Shown: one piece after another, positions 34,311 through 45,409 of the stretch | How the letters are laid out: each line of letters opens with the position of its first letter | Numbering within the stretch: the stretch's first letter is position 1 | From: Nephrocerus scutellatus | Lineage: Eukaryota > Arthropoda > Insecta > Diptera > Pipunculidae | Assembly: GCA_947095585.1 (NCBI GenBank) | Contig: OX352763.1 | Coordinates: 63,397,016-63,461,015, forward strand | Direction of reading: 5' to 3' | DNA length: 64,000 bases | Translations under genes and position numbers: made by a program | The notes under the pieces: generated by a model | What the model was told of the DNA's origin: nothing | Seen by the model: the letters and a program-made list of their open reading frames with translations, nothing else | The model's database searches: none

Positions 34311-35461
34311 TGCAAATTTCGTGTTTTTTTCAGTAGGGAATTTAAATCTTTGGCTGTATCTGCGAAGTTTGGTATGAATCGTCTGTAGTAGTTGCAGAAT
34401 GCAACGAATCGTCTGACGTCGTCTGTGGTCTTTGGTGTCGGATAATCTTTAATCGTTTTAAATTTTGCAGGGTCAGTCTTAACTCCGTCTTTAGTTATTA
34501 AATGTCCTAGATATACTACTTCTGGACGTAGGAAACAGCACTTTTCTGCATTGAGTTTCAGATTATAGTGTTTTAAACGGTCTAAAACTTTGATTAGATT
34601 TTGGTTGTGGTGATTTAAACTACATCCGTAGATGATAATGTCATCTAAGTATAAAAATGCTTCAGTTTCAAGTCCAGCTAATGCTATGGTGAGCATTCTT
34701 TGGAAACTATTTGAGGATATTTTTAGTCCAAAAGGTAGACGTTTGTATTGATAATGTCCGTTTGGTGTCGAAAATGCTGTCAGTGGTCTTGAGTCTTTTT
34801 CTAATCCTATCTGGTGAAAAGAGCTTGTCATGTCGAGCGTTGAGAACCATTTAGCTCTCTCTAGCTTGTCTAAGATGTCGTCTAAACGTGTTAATGGAAA
34901 TTTGTCATTAACGATTTTGTCGTTGAGTTTCCTATAGTCGACAACTACTCTCCATTTGTTTAAGTCCGTTGTATTCTTTTTTGGTACGAGTAATAGTGGA
35001 GCATTGTAAGGACTAATTGAGTGTTCTATTATATCGTCTTCAAACATTTTATTTACTTGGTGTTTTATGACTTCCATGTTTGCGTGTGGTAGTCTGTAGT
35101 TTTTTATGTATAACGGTGTGTTGTCGTTTGTGGATATTTTTTGTGTGTAAAAATTGTTTGTTGTCAGATGGTCGTTTTCTAAATGAAATACTTCTTGGTA
35201 TTGTTCTAAAATTTTTAGAAGTGCGTTTTTTGAATGTTCGTCTTTGCAGTCTATGTTTAAAAGTTTTTTGACCTCTTTAAAACGTTTGTTGTCATGGGGT
35301 TTGTGTTCACTGAAGTTTAGTATGTCGTAGTCTTTTAGTGGTTTGGTCTCTAATTTGATGTTTTTTAGTATTACCTCTGAGTTGGTTGCGTTTAGAATTC
35401 TGATATGTGTCATACCCGTTTTGGGTGCAATTGAGTTGCTTAAATAAACACCATCAGCTAA
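34262..35461 (-). pseudogene. Reverse transcriptase of the minus-strand gypsy element
   Basis: Open from the stop at 35462 to 34262. Motifs: LLLVPKKNTTD, WRVVVDYRKLND, FSTLDMTSSFHQI, YKRLPFGLKISSNSFQRML, YLDDIIIYG (near 34640), YLGHLITKDGVKTDP and RRFVAFCNYYRRFIPNF. The frame is lost just after LNSLLKK near 34320 by an indel; RNase H continues in other frames. Confidence 0.87.
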
Positions 35462-35955
35462 TTATTTGTTTAATATTACTCTGTCTTCGTTTATTTGTAG
35501 CTTAATTGGTTGTATTATTTGTGTCCGTGGTGGTACTGTTATTGTCAGAGTCCGCAATATTTTTGAATACATTGGTAGTGTTGTAATTGTTTCATTTACT
35601 ATTATTGATATAGTAAACGTCTCATAGTCGATTTTGCAGAAAAATCTTTTGAGAAAATCTCTACCAAGTATACCGCCTGTTTCAATTTGAAAATTGTTTT
35701 TTACCAATTGGAAATCATGATTACAGTACGTGTCGCCTATTAGCAGATCTAGTTCTATTATGCCTAAAGAAAATGTTTCCTTTTTTGTTATTCCTGTAAG
35801 TTTGCATTTTTCTTCCGGGTAGAATGGTTCATTTTCAACCTTGTTGGAAACCTTAAAAATTGATATGTCGGCGCCAGTGTCTATTAAAAATGACATTTCT
35901 TTGTCTTTGCTTTTTAGTGTGATGTAATTTGTATTGCAATCCGAGATTTTGAAAA
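35462..35955 (-). pseudogene. Protease of the minus-strand gypsy element
   Basis: Open from within the gag end, in the -1 frame. MSFLIDTGADISIFKV carries the DTGA active site (near 35880), and GGILGRDFLKRF is the C-terminal motif. A single TAA at 35462-35464 separates it from RT, which continues in the same frame. Confidence 0.82.
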
Positions 35956-35958
35956 TTT

Positions 35959-36864
35959 TTATTGGTGGCCTTGTGGAGAAAACACGTGCTCCGTGGCTTG
36001 CTCGTTTCCCTGATAGTTGTTCATATTGTTATTGTTTCCTTCATTGTGTAGTGTTCGTATGTAGTGATTAGGTCGTTCGTTGAAATTTGACCTTCTGCTT
36101 TGTTGATTTTGGTTATGATTATTATTTTGCCTGTATGTTTGTTTGTTATGGTTGAAGTTGTTGTGAGGCTGTCTATAGCCGTAATTATTTCGTACGTTTG
36201 GTTGCCTATAAGTGTTATTGTATCTGTTATTTTGTGGCGGAAAATAATTATTTGGTGACCTTCGATTGTTGTCGTAGGTTCTGGTGTAGTTTTGTCTGTT
36301 TGGTTGTGTTGGTCTATTTTTGTTGAAATGCATAATGCTGTTCGTATGTTCTTTTTCGATTTCTAAAGCAAGGTTAATTGCTTCAGTGAATGGCTTTGGT
36401 TGAGCGGCAAATATGGTTGGTTTTAGCTCATCTTTCAACCCATTCTTGAATATATTTAAAGCATATATATCGTTCATTTTCGTTACTATTGACTTTTCGG
36501 TTTGATTTGTGGTACCGAGATCGTCAATTTGTAGTTTGTTTAGGTCTGTAATAAGGTTAGTTATTCTGTCTTTGTATGCTGTGACAGAAAAATTTCTTTG
36601 TGTAATTTGTGTTAGTGATGTATGTATATGGGGTATAGTTGTTGCTGATTTGTATTTATTCTTTAGTTCTGTGTTGAGTGCTGTTAGGTTTTCCGGTTGT
36701 GTGTGTATTGTAGTTTTTACATTCGCACTTAATTTTACGTGGAAGATAAATTCTAGCAAATCTTCCTTAGCGATATTATTTAGAGGTTTATCTACTAGTT
36801 CTATTATTTTTAAAAAACTATCTAATTCCCTATAATTTCCTGAAAAAATAGGAATGGCCTTCAT
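35959..36864 (-). pseudogene. gag of the minus-strand gypsy element
   Basis: 301 residues, uninterrupted, from the ATG at 36864. An N-terminal capsid-like part (IPIFSGNYRELDSFLKIIE) is followed by a long Asn/Gln/Arg-rich tail (about residues 190-290) in place of a zinc knuckle, as in gag of several gypsy-lineage elements. The protease frame is open across the end of gag in the -1 frame, which suggests -1 ribosomal frameshifting for pol. The gag itself looks intact; it is listed as a pseudogene because the element as a whole is broken. Confidence 0.78.
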
Positions 36865-37495
36865 TGCAGTTGCTAGATTGAATGGATTTTTCTGAAAAAA
36901 AACAAAACTTTGACAGCCCCTCCTACAAAAATAGGGCGTGACCGCCAGGAAAAAATGCGGTTTTCAGGGAATGTACAATGAGGGCTTTCAGAAAAGGGGA
37001 GTCTGGAACCCCAAATCCAATGCGGGCTATACTACAGTTTAGCCCAAATGAATGCCAAATGTCATTTCATACGACAAGAAGACAACCCTTCGAAAAAAAA
37101 ATAAAAAAAACACCGCCTTACGCTGAGCACCATAACTATAAAATGGAATTATTCTTAAACCAGAAAATTTTTTGGTTTACGTGAAGAAAATTGGCTTTAT
37201 ACTTTGCGATTGGTGTTTTAAGCCAAGCTGGTTTTGCCAAAGTTTTGCCAGCTTACATCTCAAGGTGAACGGTCATATAAGTGTTGTAGTCATAACTACA
37301 CTTCACTTCACTATGGAGTATGAACTACGTGAACAAGATATAATAAACTACAAACGATTTACTAGCTATAGTTTGTCAGTGTTTCAAACGTATTACGAGT
37401 AGAGTTTCGTCATATTTTGGAAGTGTGTAACGAAGTATTGCAAAATTACGCTATCACAAACTATACATCTAAGGAAAAAAGACACAAAAGTTAAT
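36865..37495. other. Unassigned spacer
   Basis: No recognised gene, repeat or LTR. Short reading frames show no known domain. Confidence 0.4.
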
Positions 37496-37500
37496 AAAAG

Positions 37501-38803
37501 CCGTATTTTATTTGCCGAGGAACAACAACAATTGCACTGTCCAATTCCTTCTTTGGAATTGTGAAAACCTGAAGGCCGATTTCGGTCGCAAATGAGTCTA
37601 GACTCCTGAAGGTGAGATGTAATTTTCGTATATGTACGAGGTGTATAGCATACAATTTTATTGTTGTGTTATGTTTTTTCTTTCTTTGGGTTAGTGTAAA
37701 TTTAATGACAGAAAGTAGTAAAATCTTGTACATAATTGCCGAATCGGTTCACTCTTGCCTCATGCAGTAGTCTAGCCACATGCTGGCGACTACGTGAAAA
37801 GTCTTTATCTGTCAAAATTGTAGTTAAACTCTAATCATATGCTTATGACCAGTGCTGCTGCTAAATTGCAATCAAGGTATTATAATACTATTTCATTAGC
37901 CGCACTATTATACTATCTTAAACTTAATTATACTGCTTTTATTAAGTAATTCTAAATCGAAACGATACCAAATTTATTTGATTTTTAGCAAAAAAATGGT
38001 TTCTTTTACAATTACATGTTATTAAGTCTGTAAATTTCTCTCCGAACTATCAATAATTATTATGAAGGAATTTTTACATTTCCCAAAAATTATATTGACC
38101 ACATATTTCAAAAAATAAACAAAACACAAATAACAAAATTTGGTATTTTCTTTGCTGCCTTTGCCTTTGCTTCCAAATTGAAAGCCAAATACTATTATAT
38201 AATATACTAAGAAACCGACGAGTTTTTTTCGATTGATTTTTGTAAAATCTTTATATGATTTTGTTTTCGGATATATAATACACAAAATAAACGTCGGTTT
38301 ATTTGTTATATTTTGGTACTTTATTTAAGGAATTTGTATTTAGTTGTTGTAGTGTAGTAAAATAATAAAAGTATAAGTACATCATCGTACTTGTGTAGAC
38401 ATAATGAAACACAGGAATATAACCATGGAATAATTTATTTTGTGCAATTGCAAAAAAGGGCGAAAAATCAATCACAAAATATTTATATAATTTAAAAGGC
38501 TTTTTTGTTTTCTGTTGGAACTATTTTTACAAATATTTTTATCGTATAATCCAGTATACTTCCAAAAAGCCGATAATATACTCCGCTCTAAAAATGTAAG
38601 CCAGCAGCACTGCTCTTGACATAAAAGCAAAATCAAATTTTGCGCATGCGTCAAAACGTCGTACCACTACACATAACATCTACTTACGCCACAAACTTGC
38701 GGTTGTTCAGGAGCCTGGACTCATTTGCGACCGAAATTGGTCCCTGCTGTTTGGCTGGTTTTTACATTCGAATTCCGAAATCGCTCGGCAAATAAAATGC
38801 AGC
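37501..38803. mobile_element. Unclassified TIR transposon, non-coding, 1303 bp
   Basis: The ends are inverted repeats of about 110 bases (imperfect) beginning GTATTTTATTTGCCGAG/GCATTTTATTTGCCGAG, with the shared inner block TTTCGGTCGCAAATGAGTC. A 5-bp duplication AAAAG flanks it (37496-37500, 38804-38808). No transposase frame inside. A 129-bp relative at 46212-46340 has the same ends and its own 5-bp duplication. The superfamily could not be named from these ends. Confidence 0.75.
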
Positions 38804-38808
38804 AAAAG

Positions 38809-40230
38809 TAAATTTGCGCCGCATTCGATACACAACACTATGGCTGAATCGTTAGAACTACATATTACCGCCCAAATGACCTTCCGAGTCATACGTCACA
38901 CCCAAATAGTTTTTTTTTAAAGAAATATACGAACATGGAGATCTAAATTAACAATTAATGCTACTACTCATATAAGATAGTAAAGCGAGCTTCTTAGCTC
39001 GCCATATGGATAGCTGTTATTCAGTATAAAAGCTAAATTATCGTTAAAGGTATGCATTATTAAATGAATTCACTACGACGAATTTGATATTTCGATGACG
39101 ATTATCGATTGAAGAACAAAACGAAATCACAATCGCAAGTGTGCGAAAGTGATGTCTACAAAAAAACACAGGGTGTGTATTTAATGTTGGAGAAATCGGA
39201 GAAAGCAAAGAAATCCGATATTTTTTCTCTGATTATCTGTCAGATAAAAAAATTATCTGCAGGTTTTTTTTTAGTACAAAAGAAAAGTTTTATATATACC
39301 TGAATGCTCCATAGTAGTTCACATGTTTCATGTTTAAAGAAACAAACAACTACTACTGTCAAAAAATGTTCGGTATATTTTTTCAGAGTAAAAAGAAGTC
39401 CGAAAATTATCGGAAATGGAAATAACTAATCAGAGAAATACATTTTTTCGGATAACTGAAATTTTACGGTGAAATCATCTCTCAAATTACTATAAAATAA
39501 AAAAAAATCCAGCCATTAGCTTCTTTATTTCTCTAAAGCTTTGATTAGATTGTGTGACGAAATGTGTACTCGCACGTTTTGTTTCGCACAAATGCTACGA
39601 TGACGATAAAAATGTTTTTATTTTGAAATTGTGACATAAGCAAACAAATCATGTGAACTTTTGTGAAATTTAGTGTAGCTTTTTTGCAATTTTTCTAGCA
39701 AAAGAAAGCGACATAACTAATTTACCTGTGATTTTTGAATTTTGGCGTGAGGGATATTGATAATTTCTGCCAAGATAACAATTTTGTGGTTTTGTGCGTT
39801 TCCGTACTTTTTTATGTTCTTGCTCTTTCTGAGAGATTTAGGGGTTCCTCCATCCAGTCGTAGAGTGGTAACTTGCGCGGTCGCAAAATCAGAAATTTGC
39901 GATGCTCATATTTGTGACTGAAAGTCTATACCCTCGATCAAAATCGCAAGTAACTAAATCAGCGGTTTTGCTGAATACTATTTGCGCCTGTCTTATTAAT
40001 ATTTTTTGCTTGCAACAAGTTATATCGTGTAGATTTTAGGATTTTAGTTCCAAAATTTTAATAATTGTCTTTATTATTCAATAATACTACAGTGAAATGG
40101 AAGTGATTAAAAATAAATAAAAAAAATAAAAAAACCACCTAATTTCAGTGAGCGTGACTTATTCTTACTTTTAAAAATCCTCCAGAATAATACATAGAGA
40201 AGTTTTTTTATGTAACAAATTTAAATATTA
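38809..40230. other. Unassigned AT-rich stretch
   Basis: About 1.4 kb with no recognised coding region, repeat or element. It may contain introns or 5' flank of the reading frame at 40250. Confidence 0.4.
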
Positions 40231-40249
40231 TTGATAAAGTACATTCTAA

Positions 40250-40567
40250 TTGAACTTTTTTTGTTTTATTGATGATTCTAATTTATATGGAGACGATTTA
40301 ACAAAAGCCTGGGAAAATATAGCCACTGAATTTTCATCCCAAACAAAAATAGCTCGAACTGGGGATGAATTAAAAAATAAATTTAAAGGTTTGAAATCCC
40401 GAACGAAGAAGAAAATAGCTGATATTAATAGACATCAAAAACAAGCTGATAGTGATGCTCCAAAAGTGTTGACTGAGTTAGAGCAACTGGTGGAAGAATT
40501 AGCAGGAGCAAATGCTATGTCCGGCATTTCATATTTCGCTGACAGTTTTTCGGAGGTCGTTCTTTAA
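40250..40567 (+). CDS. Myb/SANT-like DNA-binding protein, probably partial (last exon)
   Basis: 105 residues open. KAWENIATEFSSQT and RTGDELKNKFKGLKSRTKKKIADINRH form helices 2 and 3 and the basic extension of the Myb/SANT-like (MSANTD/trihelix) fold common in insect genomes, often beside Harbinger-type transposons. The first helix is missing at the N-terminus, so an upstream exon is likely and the ATG may not be the real start. An AATAAA lies just after the stop (near 40575). The C-terminus is a short acidic, helical tail. No stops or shifts, unlike its neighbours. It could be a host gene or a transposon accessory protein; both remain open. Confidence 0.6.
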   Translation: MNFFCFIDDSNLYGDDLTKAWENIATEFSSQTKIARTGDELKNKFKGLKSRTKKKIADINRHQKQADSDAPKVLTELEQLVEELAGANAMSGISYFADSFSEVVL

Positions 40568-40599
40568 ATTAAAATAAATAAAATAAAATATGTTAATAT

Positions 40600-41209
40600 T
40601 GTTACGAAAAGTTATTAGCTCATATAATAGAATTCAAATCCTAAAATAAATCCCAATGTAAATACTGCACATAAAAGTAAGCACTTTTATGTAGCATACT
40701 TTTAGGCTGTAGATTATTTGCAATTTGAAATGTAACCGCCTGCAAGTTTGAATCATTCTGTATTGTTCAAAAATGTAGTCAAACCGGTTTGTGCGGTTGA
40801 ACATGTAGTCTTTTTTTAGAAGATGACTCATTGCATATAAGTATCGTTAGTTGTAAATAAGGAAATAAAGCTACAATTTTCTGGTAATTTCTCTATATTT
40901 CTGTCTATAGTTTTGGAAGTTTTTAGAAGCTTTTCAATGAGTATAAAAGGTGGCGTTCATTGCAGAGAAATTCAAAAGTTATTTGGAATTTAACCAGTGC
41001 AGTTGAAAACCTCTTGCTTGCAGAATTATTGTAAAGTACAAGTATTAAAAGTGTTTTTGTATGCATTTAAAAGTTGTCCAGTATTAAATTGTGGACGTGT
41101 GTTAATTTTAATGATTGTTTTATAAAGTTTTTATTTGTAAATTAATAAACTTGTGTTGTGTCTTATTTTCCAAATCCCTTACAAGCCCGAAAGCCTGAAT
41201 TTCGTAACA
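40600..41209 (+). repeat. 5' LTR of the 40600-44475 element
   Basis: 610 bases from TGTTACGAA to TTCGTAACA, a 9-bp perfect inverted end. The first 140 bases match 44337-44475 with small indels. Confidence 0.88.
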
Positions 41210-41211
41210 AT

Positions 41212-41230
41212 TGGTGTCAGAAGTGGGATT
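41212..41230 (+). promoter_or_regulatory. Primer binding site, tRNA-Leu type
   Basis: TGGTGTCAGAAGTGGGATT is complementary to the 3' end of a tRNA-Leu (CCA end and acceptor/T arm). It lies two bases after the 5' LTR. Confidence 0.8.
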
Positions 41231-41817
41231 TTGCAAATTGTGAGACAGTAAAATTTTGCAAATCGTGTAAATTAAGAAACAATAAAATTTTGCAAATCGT
41301 GTAAATTGAGAGACAATAAAATTTTGTAAATTGTGAGACAGTTAATTATGCAAATCGTGGAACAATAAATTAATTGGTGGTTTTGCTAATTTTGAAACAG
41401 TAAATAAATTAAGTGAAATTTTACAAACCGATAAACAGTAAATAACAAAATGGAGAGTGCAGTGAATATTAAATCCTATAGCTCCAATTAGTTTAAATAA
41501 GAGCTTGGAAGGCGAGGTCTAAGCACTGCCGGCAATAAGCAAGAGTTATTTCTCCGATTGCAACAAGTCGTTAAAGGGGAAAAGCAGGAAGCCGGTGAAA
41601 TGTTTTGAATTGAGACGGAGTTAGTGACGTGAAAAACGGCTACTTCGGAGGTAAAGCGTGCTGTGTTAAGCATGGAAGCGATGTTGCAAGTTATAGTTCA
41701 GCAAATGAAAGAAATGAAGCATCAAAGTGAACAAACGAAGAAGACCAGTAGAAGCAAGAATTGAATTTTCAAATTAGTGACAAGTTGGAACAGCAAAGCG
41801 AAAAGCTGAAGAAATAA

Positions 41818-43150
41818 TTGGATCAGCAAAATCAGCAGTTAAATTGTAAATTGACCGTTAAGTTTCAACAGAAATTTCAACAATCGCAGAAACAAAGCCA
41901 AGAACTGAAGCAGGAATTGAACTCCAAATTTGATCAGCAAAATCAAAAGCTGGATGTTATTCAAGAAAAGCTAAGAGGTGAAATAGGTGAAATTCGATTA
42001 ACGCTGAAAAGTGAAATGAATGAAATTGACAGGAAAGGTGAGTGGTCTGGAAGGCAATATTAAGGAGATTGAGACTCGGTTGGACAGCCGGCTCCAATTC
42101 GTCAGAGAAAACATCCAACAAAGTAGTTCCAGAGTCATTCCAGAATCTTCTAGTAACCAGAAAGGAATTCTCAAGCCACCTGCGTTCGATGATGAGACAG
42201 CATTTGAAAATTTCAAAGTCCAGTTTGCAGCTGGTGTACAACATGATGGATGGGGTGATGAAGAATAACTCAATTCTCTGATCCTAGCGTTGAGAGGCAA
42301 GGCAGCTGACGTATTACAAATGATTCCAAATGCTGAGATGAGTTCCCGAAGAATATTGAAAGAGTTTGACTTGCGTTCTGGACAGTCTCCCACCCAGGAG
42401 TTAAGCAAAATACAGCTCCAGATGAAGAAACAACGGCGAGGAGAACAACTTCCAGAATTAGAGCGGGAGATAACTAATCTAGCACGACAAGCCTATTGTG
42501 TGGTTCCGGCTGGTATCTTGGACGGTTTGGCAGTGGATGCATTCATCAATGCTATCCGAGATGAACAGTTGAAGTTTCATTTGAGGACAACATTGAGAGG
42601 AAAATCAATGAATCAAGTATTAGCGTCGGCTTTGAAGTATGAAGCAGCTAAAGCCAGTGTGTCTTCGAATTTTCTTGGGTTACGCAAGTTGGAAACAGAG
42701 GACGTTGCACAAGTAAAAGCTCTCATTGATGAGAAGTTGCAGAAATCAACCACTGGTCGCTTTCAAAACGAGAGAAGTAGCAGATTCGATTCTACATTAA
42801 GGTGTTTTAGATGTCAGAAACCTGGAGATTTCATTCGGGATTGCAAGAAGCTGAGCGCTGGAAACATGATGAGACAGCCTGTGAATGGTGTCAATAATCT
42901 GGAAAGATTACGGCGAATAGATGCACAACATTTGAAGAAGGTGGAACGATCGTCTTGTACCAGCTTTGCAAGGCTGAATAAGACATTGGAATATCCCAGG
43001 GTTACAATACGCAGTACAAATCGTAGCAGTGATTTCAATAGTCGGGTTATTAATGGCGTGTTGGAGAGAAGACCTTGCGATTTTATTCTAGACACAGCAG
43101 CTTCCAGATCAATTGTGAGTCCTGAAATGGTTGTCTGGAGAGCAACTTAA
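41818..43150 (+). pseudogene. gag (coiled coil, capsid, knuckle) and protease start
   Basis: 41818-42063 is a Gln-rich coiled coil. From 42020 a capsid-type frame runs to a single TAA at 42266-42268 and continues in frame from 42290 to 43150. It has GILKPPAFDDETAFENFKVQF, then the knuckle CFRCQKPGDFIRDC (near 42800), where the zinc His is Asp. Protease begins with FILDTAASRSIV (near 43085), DTAA in place of DTGA. The frame shifts near 43130 into 43131-43325. Confidence 0.8.
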
Positions 43151-43325
43151 CAGAGTGCATCACTATAAGTTGAGAACAAATACACGAGAAGCTGCAGAAG
43201 TTAAGGGTGAACGTTTCCTTACAGTCGAGTTTGGAGGATTGAGGTTTCGACACTGGTTTATTGTTGCCCGTGTAGAATATGAATGCATATTAGTTCTATA
43301 CTTTATGATGGCGCACCAGATGTAA
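43131..43325 (+). pseudogene. Protease C-terminal remnant
   Basis: Continues the protease in a new frame (HHYKLRTNTREAAEVKGE, then FIVARVEYECIL) and ends before the domain is complete; RT, which should follow, is absent. Confidence 0.65.
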
Positions 43326-43479
43326 CTTGATTTGAGAAAGCAAGTACTGAGATGGCGTAATGTGGAAGTTCCGCTCAGCATGACCGGCATTCACAATGGC
43401 GGATCATTGAGGAAGTGTTGTGTCCTCTAGTACAAACAAGGTAGAACCCCGGAAAATCAGAAATTCTCAGTTGTTTCAC

Positions 43480-44272
43480 GAATTATGGTCCAGCAGATGA
43501 AAGATGATTTAACAAGAGAGCAGCTAAGGGAAGAACAAGAGCAGGATGATTCAATTGCTCCAGTACTTCGATGGATGGAGCAAGGAGAAACATACGAGTG
43601 GCATTAAATTGCAACAGCAAGTCCGGCACTAAAAAGTTATTGGGCTCAACGGCATTCATTGAGATTCAAAGATGGACTACTAGAAAGGCAATGGGAATCT
43701 GCCGATGTTCGGTGTCAAAATTCAAATGTAGTGTTACCAAAAAATTTGGTAAGCAAAGTTATTCACAAAGCACACACTGGAACACCAGGGAAGCACTGGG
43801 AATTAATAGGACACTAGATAAAGTAAGAAGTCGATTCTTTTGGGTCAATTGCCGCAAAGATGTTGAAAACTGGGCCCGAGCATGTGCGAAGTGTACTGCA
43901 AGAAAAGAACTGCAACTAACAGCTAGAGGGAAAACTCATGGATACAAAGTAGTTGTAGTGCCAATAGTTTGGCAAGATGCAAAGGATTCCGATCGAAGAC
44001 CAATGGTGATCAATGTCCATAGATCAGTAAAGAACAACGTCGTGAATGGTAACGAAGGAATGAAAACACAGACTCACCACCGTGCGAACTATGAAAAATT
44101 AAATTGCGGGAAGGAGACTTCGTTTGAATATACAATTCCAAGACAAGACAAGGGAAATTACAGAAACCACAGCAAAGTTGGGAAGAACTCTAAAAGAGGA
44201 ACAACTACGCAGTATATCAGATTCAACAAAACCCCAGATGTGAAAAGGAAGTTGTCTGCATCAACAGATTGA
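43480..44272 (+). pseudogene. Integrase N-terminal remnant with deleted core
   Basis: Upstream linker segments (EEQEQDDSIAPVLRWMEQG) lie near 43525-43585. The 43571-44272 frame has a zinc-site part (FFWVNCRKDVENWARACAKC) near 43840-43900. After KCTARKELQL the sequence jumps to a C-terminal-like segment (RRPMVINVHR), so the DDE core is missing. Frames are mixed in the first half. Confidence 0.75.
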
Positions 44273-44336
44273 CAAGGTACACCATTAGAGGGAGTGCTGA
44301 ATCTGTTCGGTACGAACAGAATTAAAGTGGGGGTAA

Positions 44337-44475
44337 TGTTAAGAAAAGTAGTTTAGTTAGTAGCTGATATAATAGAATTCAAATCCTAAAATAAATCCCA
44401 ATGTTAATACTGCATACTAAAAACAAGCACATACTTTTTGGATGTAAGACTTTAGATTATTTGAAATTTGAAATG
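44337..44475 (+). repeat. Truncated 3' LTR of the 40600-44475 element
   Basis: Starts TGTTAAGAAAAG and matches the first part of the 5' LTR, then breaks off at AAATGT, where the sequence CCGAAAACCGTAACTC begins. Confidence 0.82.
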
Positions 44476-45405
44476 TCCGAAAACCGTAACTCTCTGTTCC
44501 GTAAAACGCACTTTATCCGATGAGTTTTGCTGGCATTGCGTCGTATGTCAACCGAGTGTAAATTTGGTGCACTTTTAGACACTATCCTGCGGAATCAATT
44601 CGTGTTCGGTATGAAAAATTAACGAATTTTAAATAGTTTATTGGAAAAGCAAAATTTAACATTGGAAAGTGCATTGAGCACTGCAAAAGCAATGGAAGAC
44701 GCGGAACGAGGAGGCGCTGAAATTTACAAATGCATAAACACGAGTACAGTTAATCATGTCAAAATACATACAAAAAATAAGAAGTCATAAGGTGGTAAAG
44801 GAGGAGGCGGCACAAACGGCGATGCGAAGAAATCGAATGCAATGGCTACTACCACAAATACAAATGGTCGCAAAAGATGTTTTCGGTGTGGCAAACTGGA
44901 TCATTTAGCCAACAAATGCACATACATAAACGCAAATTGCAATTTCTGCAAACAAAAAGGACATTTGGAAAAAGTTTGCATGAAGAAAAGCAAATGTGAA
45001 GCACATCAATTGAAAGAAGTTCAAAACAATATGCAGATCGGTGAAATTTTGCTAATTGAAAATAAAAATGGTCTTCGTGATAAATATTTTTACGATGTGA
45101 AAATCATTGATATTCCGTGCAGATACAGATACGATACAGAATTGGAAAGCTACACCGAAGCAAGATTGGACATATTGGGTTTCACATACGTCAACGTCGA
45201 AACCGACGAACTACACACCAATTTGAAACTGTAAATTTCTCGATCTCGACGAAATCCATTTTCGGGACGTGAATGGCTAAGACAAACTAAATTGAATTGA
45301 TCCAAAACTTTTAAGCAGTTTTAACAGAAGGGCGATCGTGTTCCATTTCCACTAATGGGCTAAAGTGCGTTTTATGGAACATAGAGTTACGGCTTTCGGT
45401 TACGG
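44476..45405. repeat. Inverted repeat pair of about 45 bp flanking gag sequence
   Basis: 44476-44517 (CCGAAAACCGTAACTC... to AAACGCACTTTAT) is the reverse complement of about 45360-45405. The mag-like gag fragment lies between. The pair could be ends of an unknown TIR element or two copies of a short repeat. Confidence 0.6.
44520..45310 (+). pseudogene. gag and protease fragment of a mag-like gypsy element
   Basis: 44580-44835 carries a gag end (RNQFVFGM, then LTLESALSTAKAMEDAERGG) with two stops. The 44842-45234 frame has two zinc knuckles, CFRCGKLDHLANKC and CNFCKQKGHLEKVC, as in mag-type gypsy gag. A degraded protease follows (YRYDTELES in place of the DTGAS site) and ends with SGREWLRQ just past the stop at 45234. 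The rest of the element is at 47430-47550, 49245-50394 and 51050-52513. Confidence 0.75.
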
Positions 45406-45409
45406 TATT

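Larger units (their letters stand above)
32369..36864 (-). mobile_element. Ty3/gypsy element, minus strand, LTR pair not found
   Basis: Gag, protease, RT, RNase H and integrase in order on the minus strand with no env. The RT motifs and the gag-pol overlap in a -1 frame fit the gypsy/17.6-type lineage. An LTR pair could not be identified by eye, so the 5' end may be truncated. Confidence 0.82.
40600..44475 (+). mobile_element. Non-autonomous gypsy-type LTR retrotransposon with tRNA-Leu primer site
   Basis: The 5' LTR is 40600-41209; a 3' LTR begins near 44337 and is cut at about 44475. Gag, zinc knuckle and protease (about 41450-43325) are followed directly by the linker and integrase N-terminus (43480-44270). 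Reverse transcriptase, RNase H and the integrase catalytic core are missing. The arrangement recalls 412/mdg1-type elements. Confidence 0.82.

Noticed and set aside
37172..37402. Small protein of 76 residues
   Set aside because: No domain, no codon or conservation evidence, and AT-rich surroundings make chance frames likely.
41212..41230. tRNA-Leu gene fragment
   Set aside because: Only the primer-complementary end is present, placed two bases after an LTR, so it is a primer binding site.
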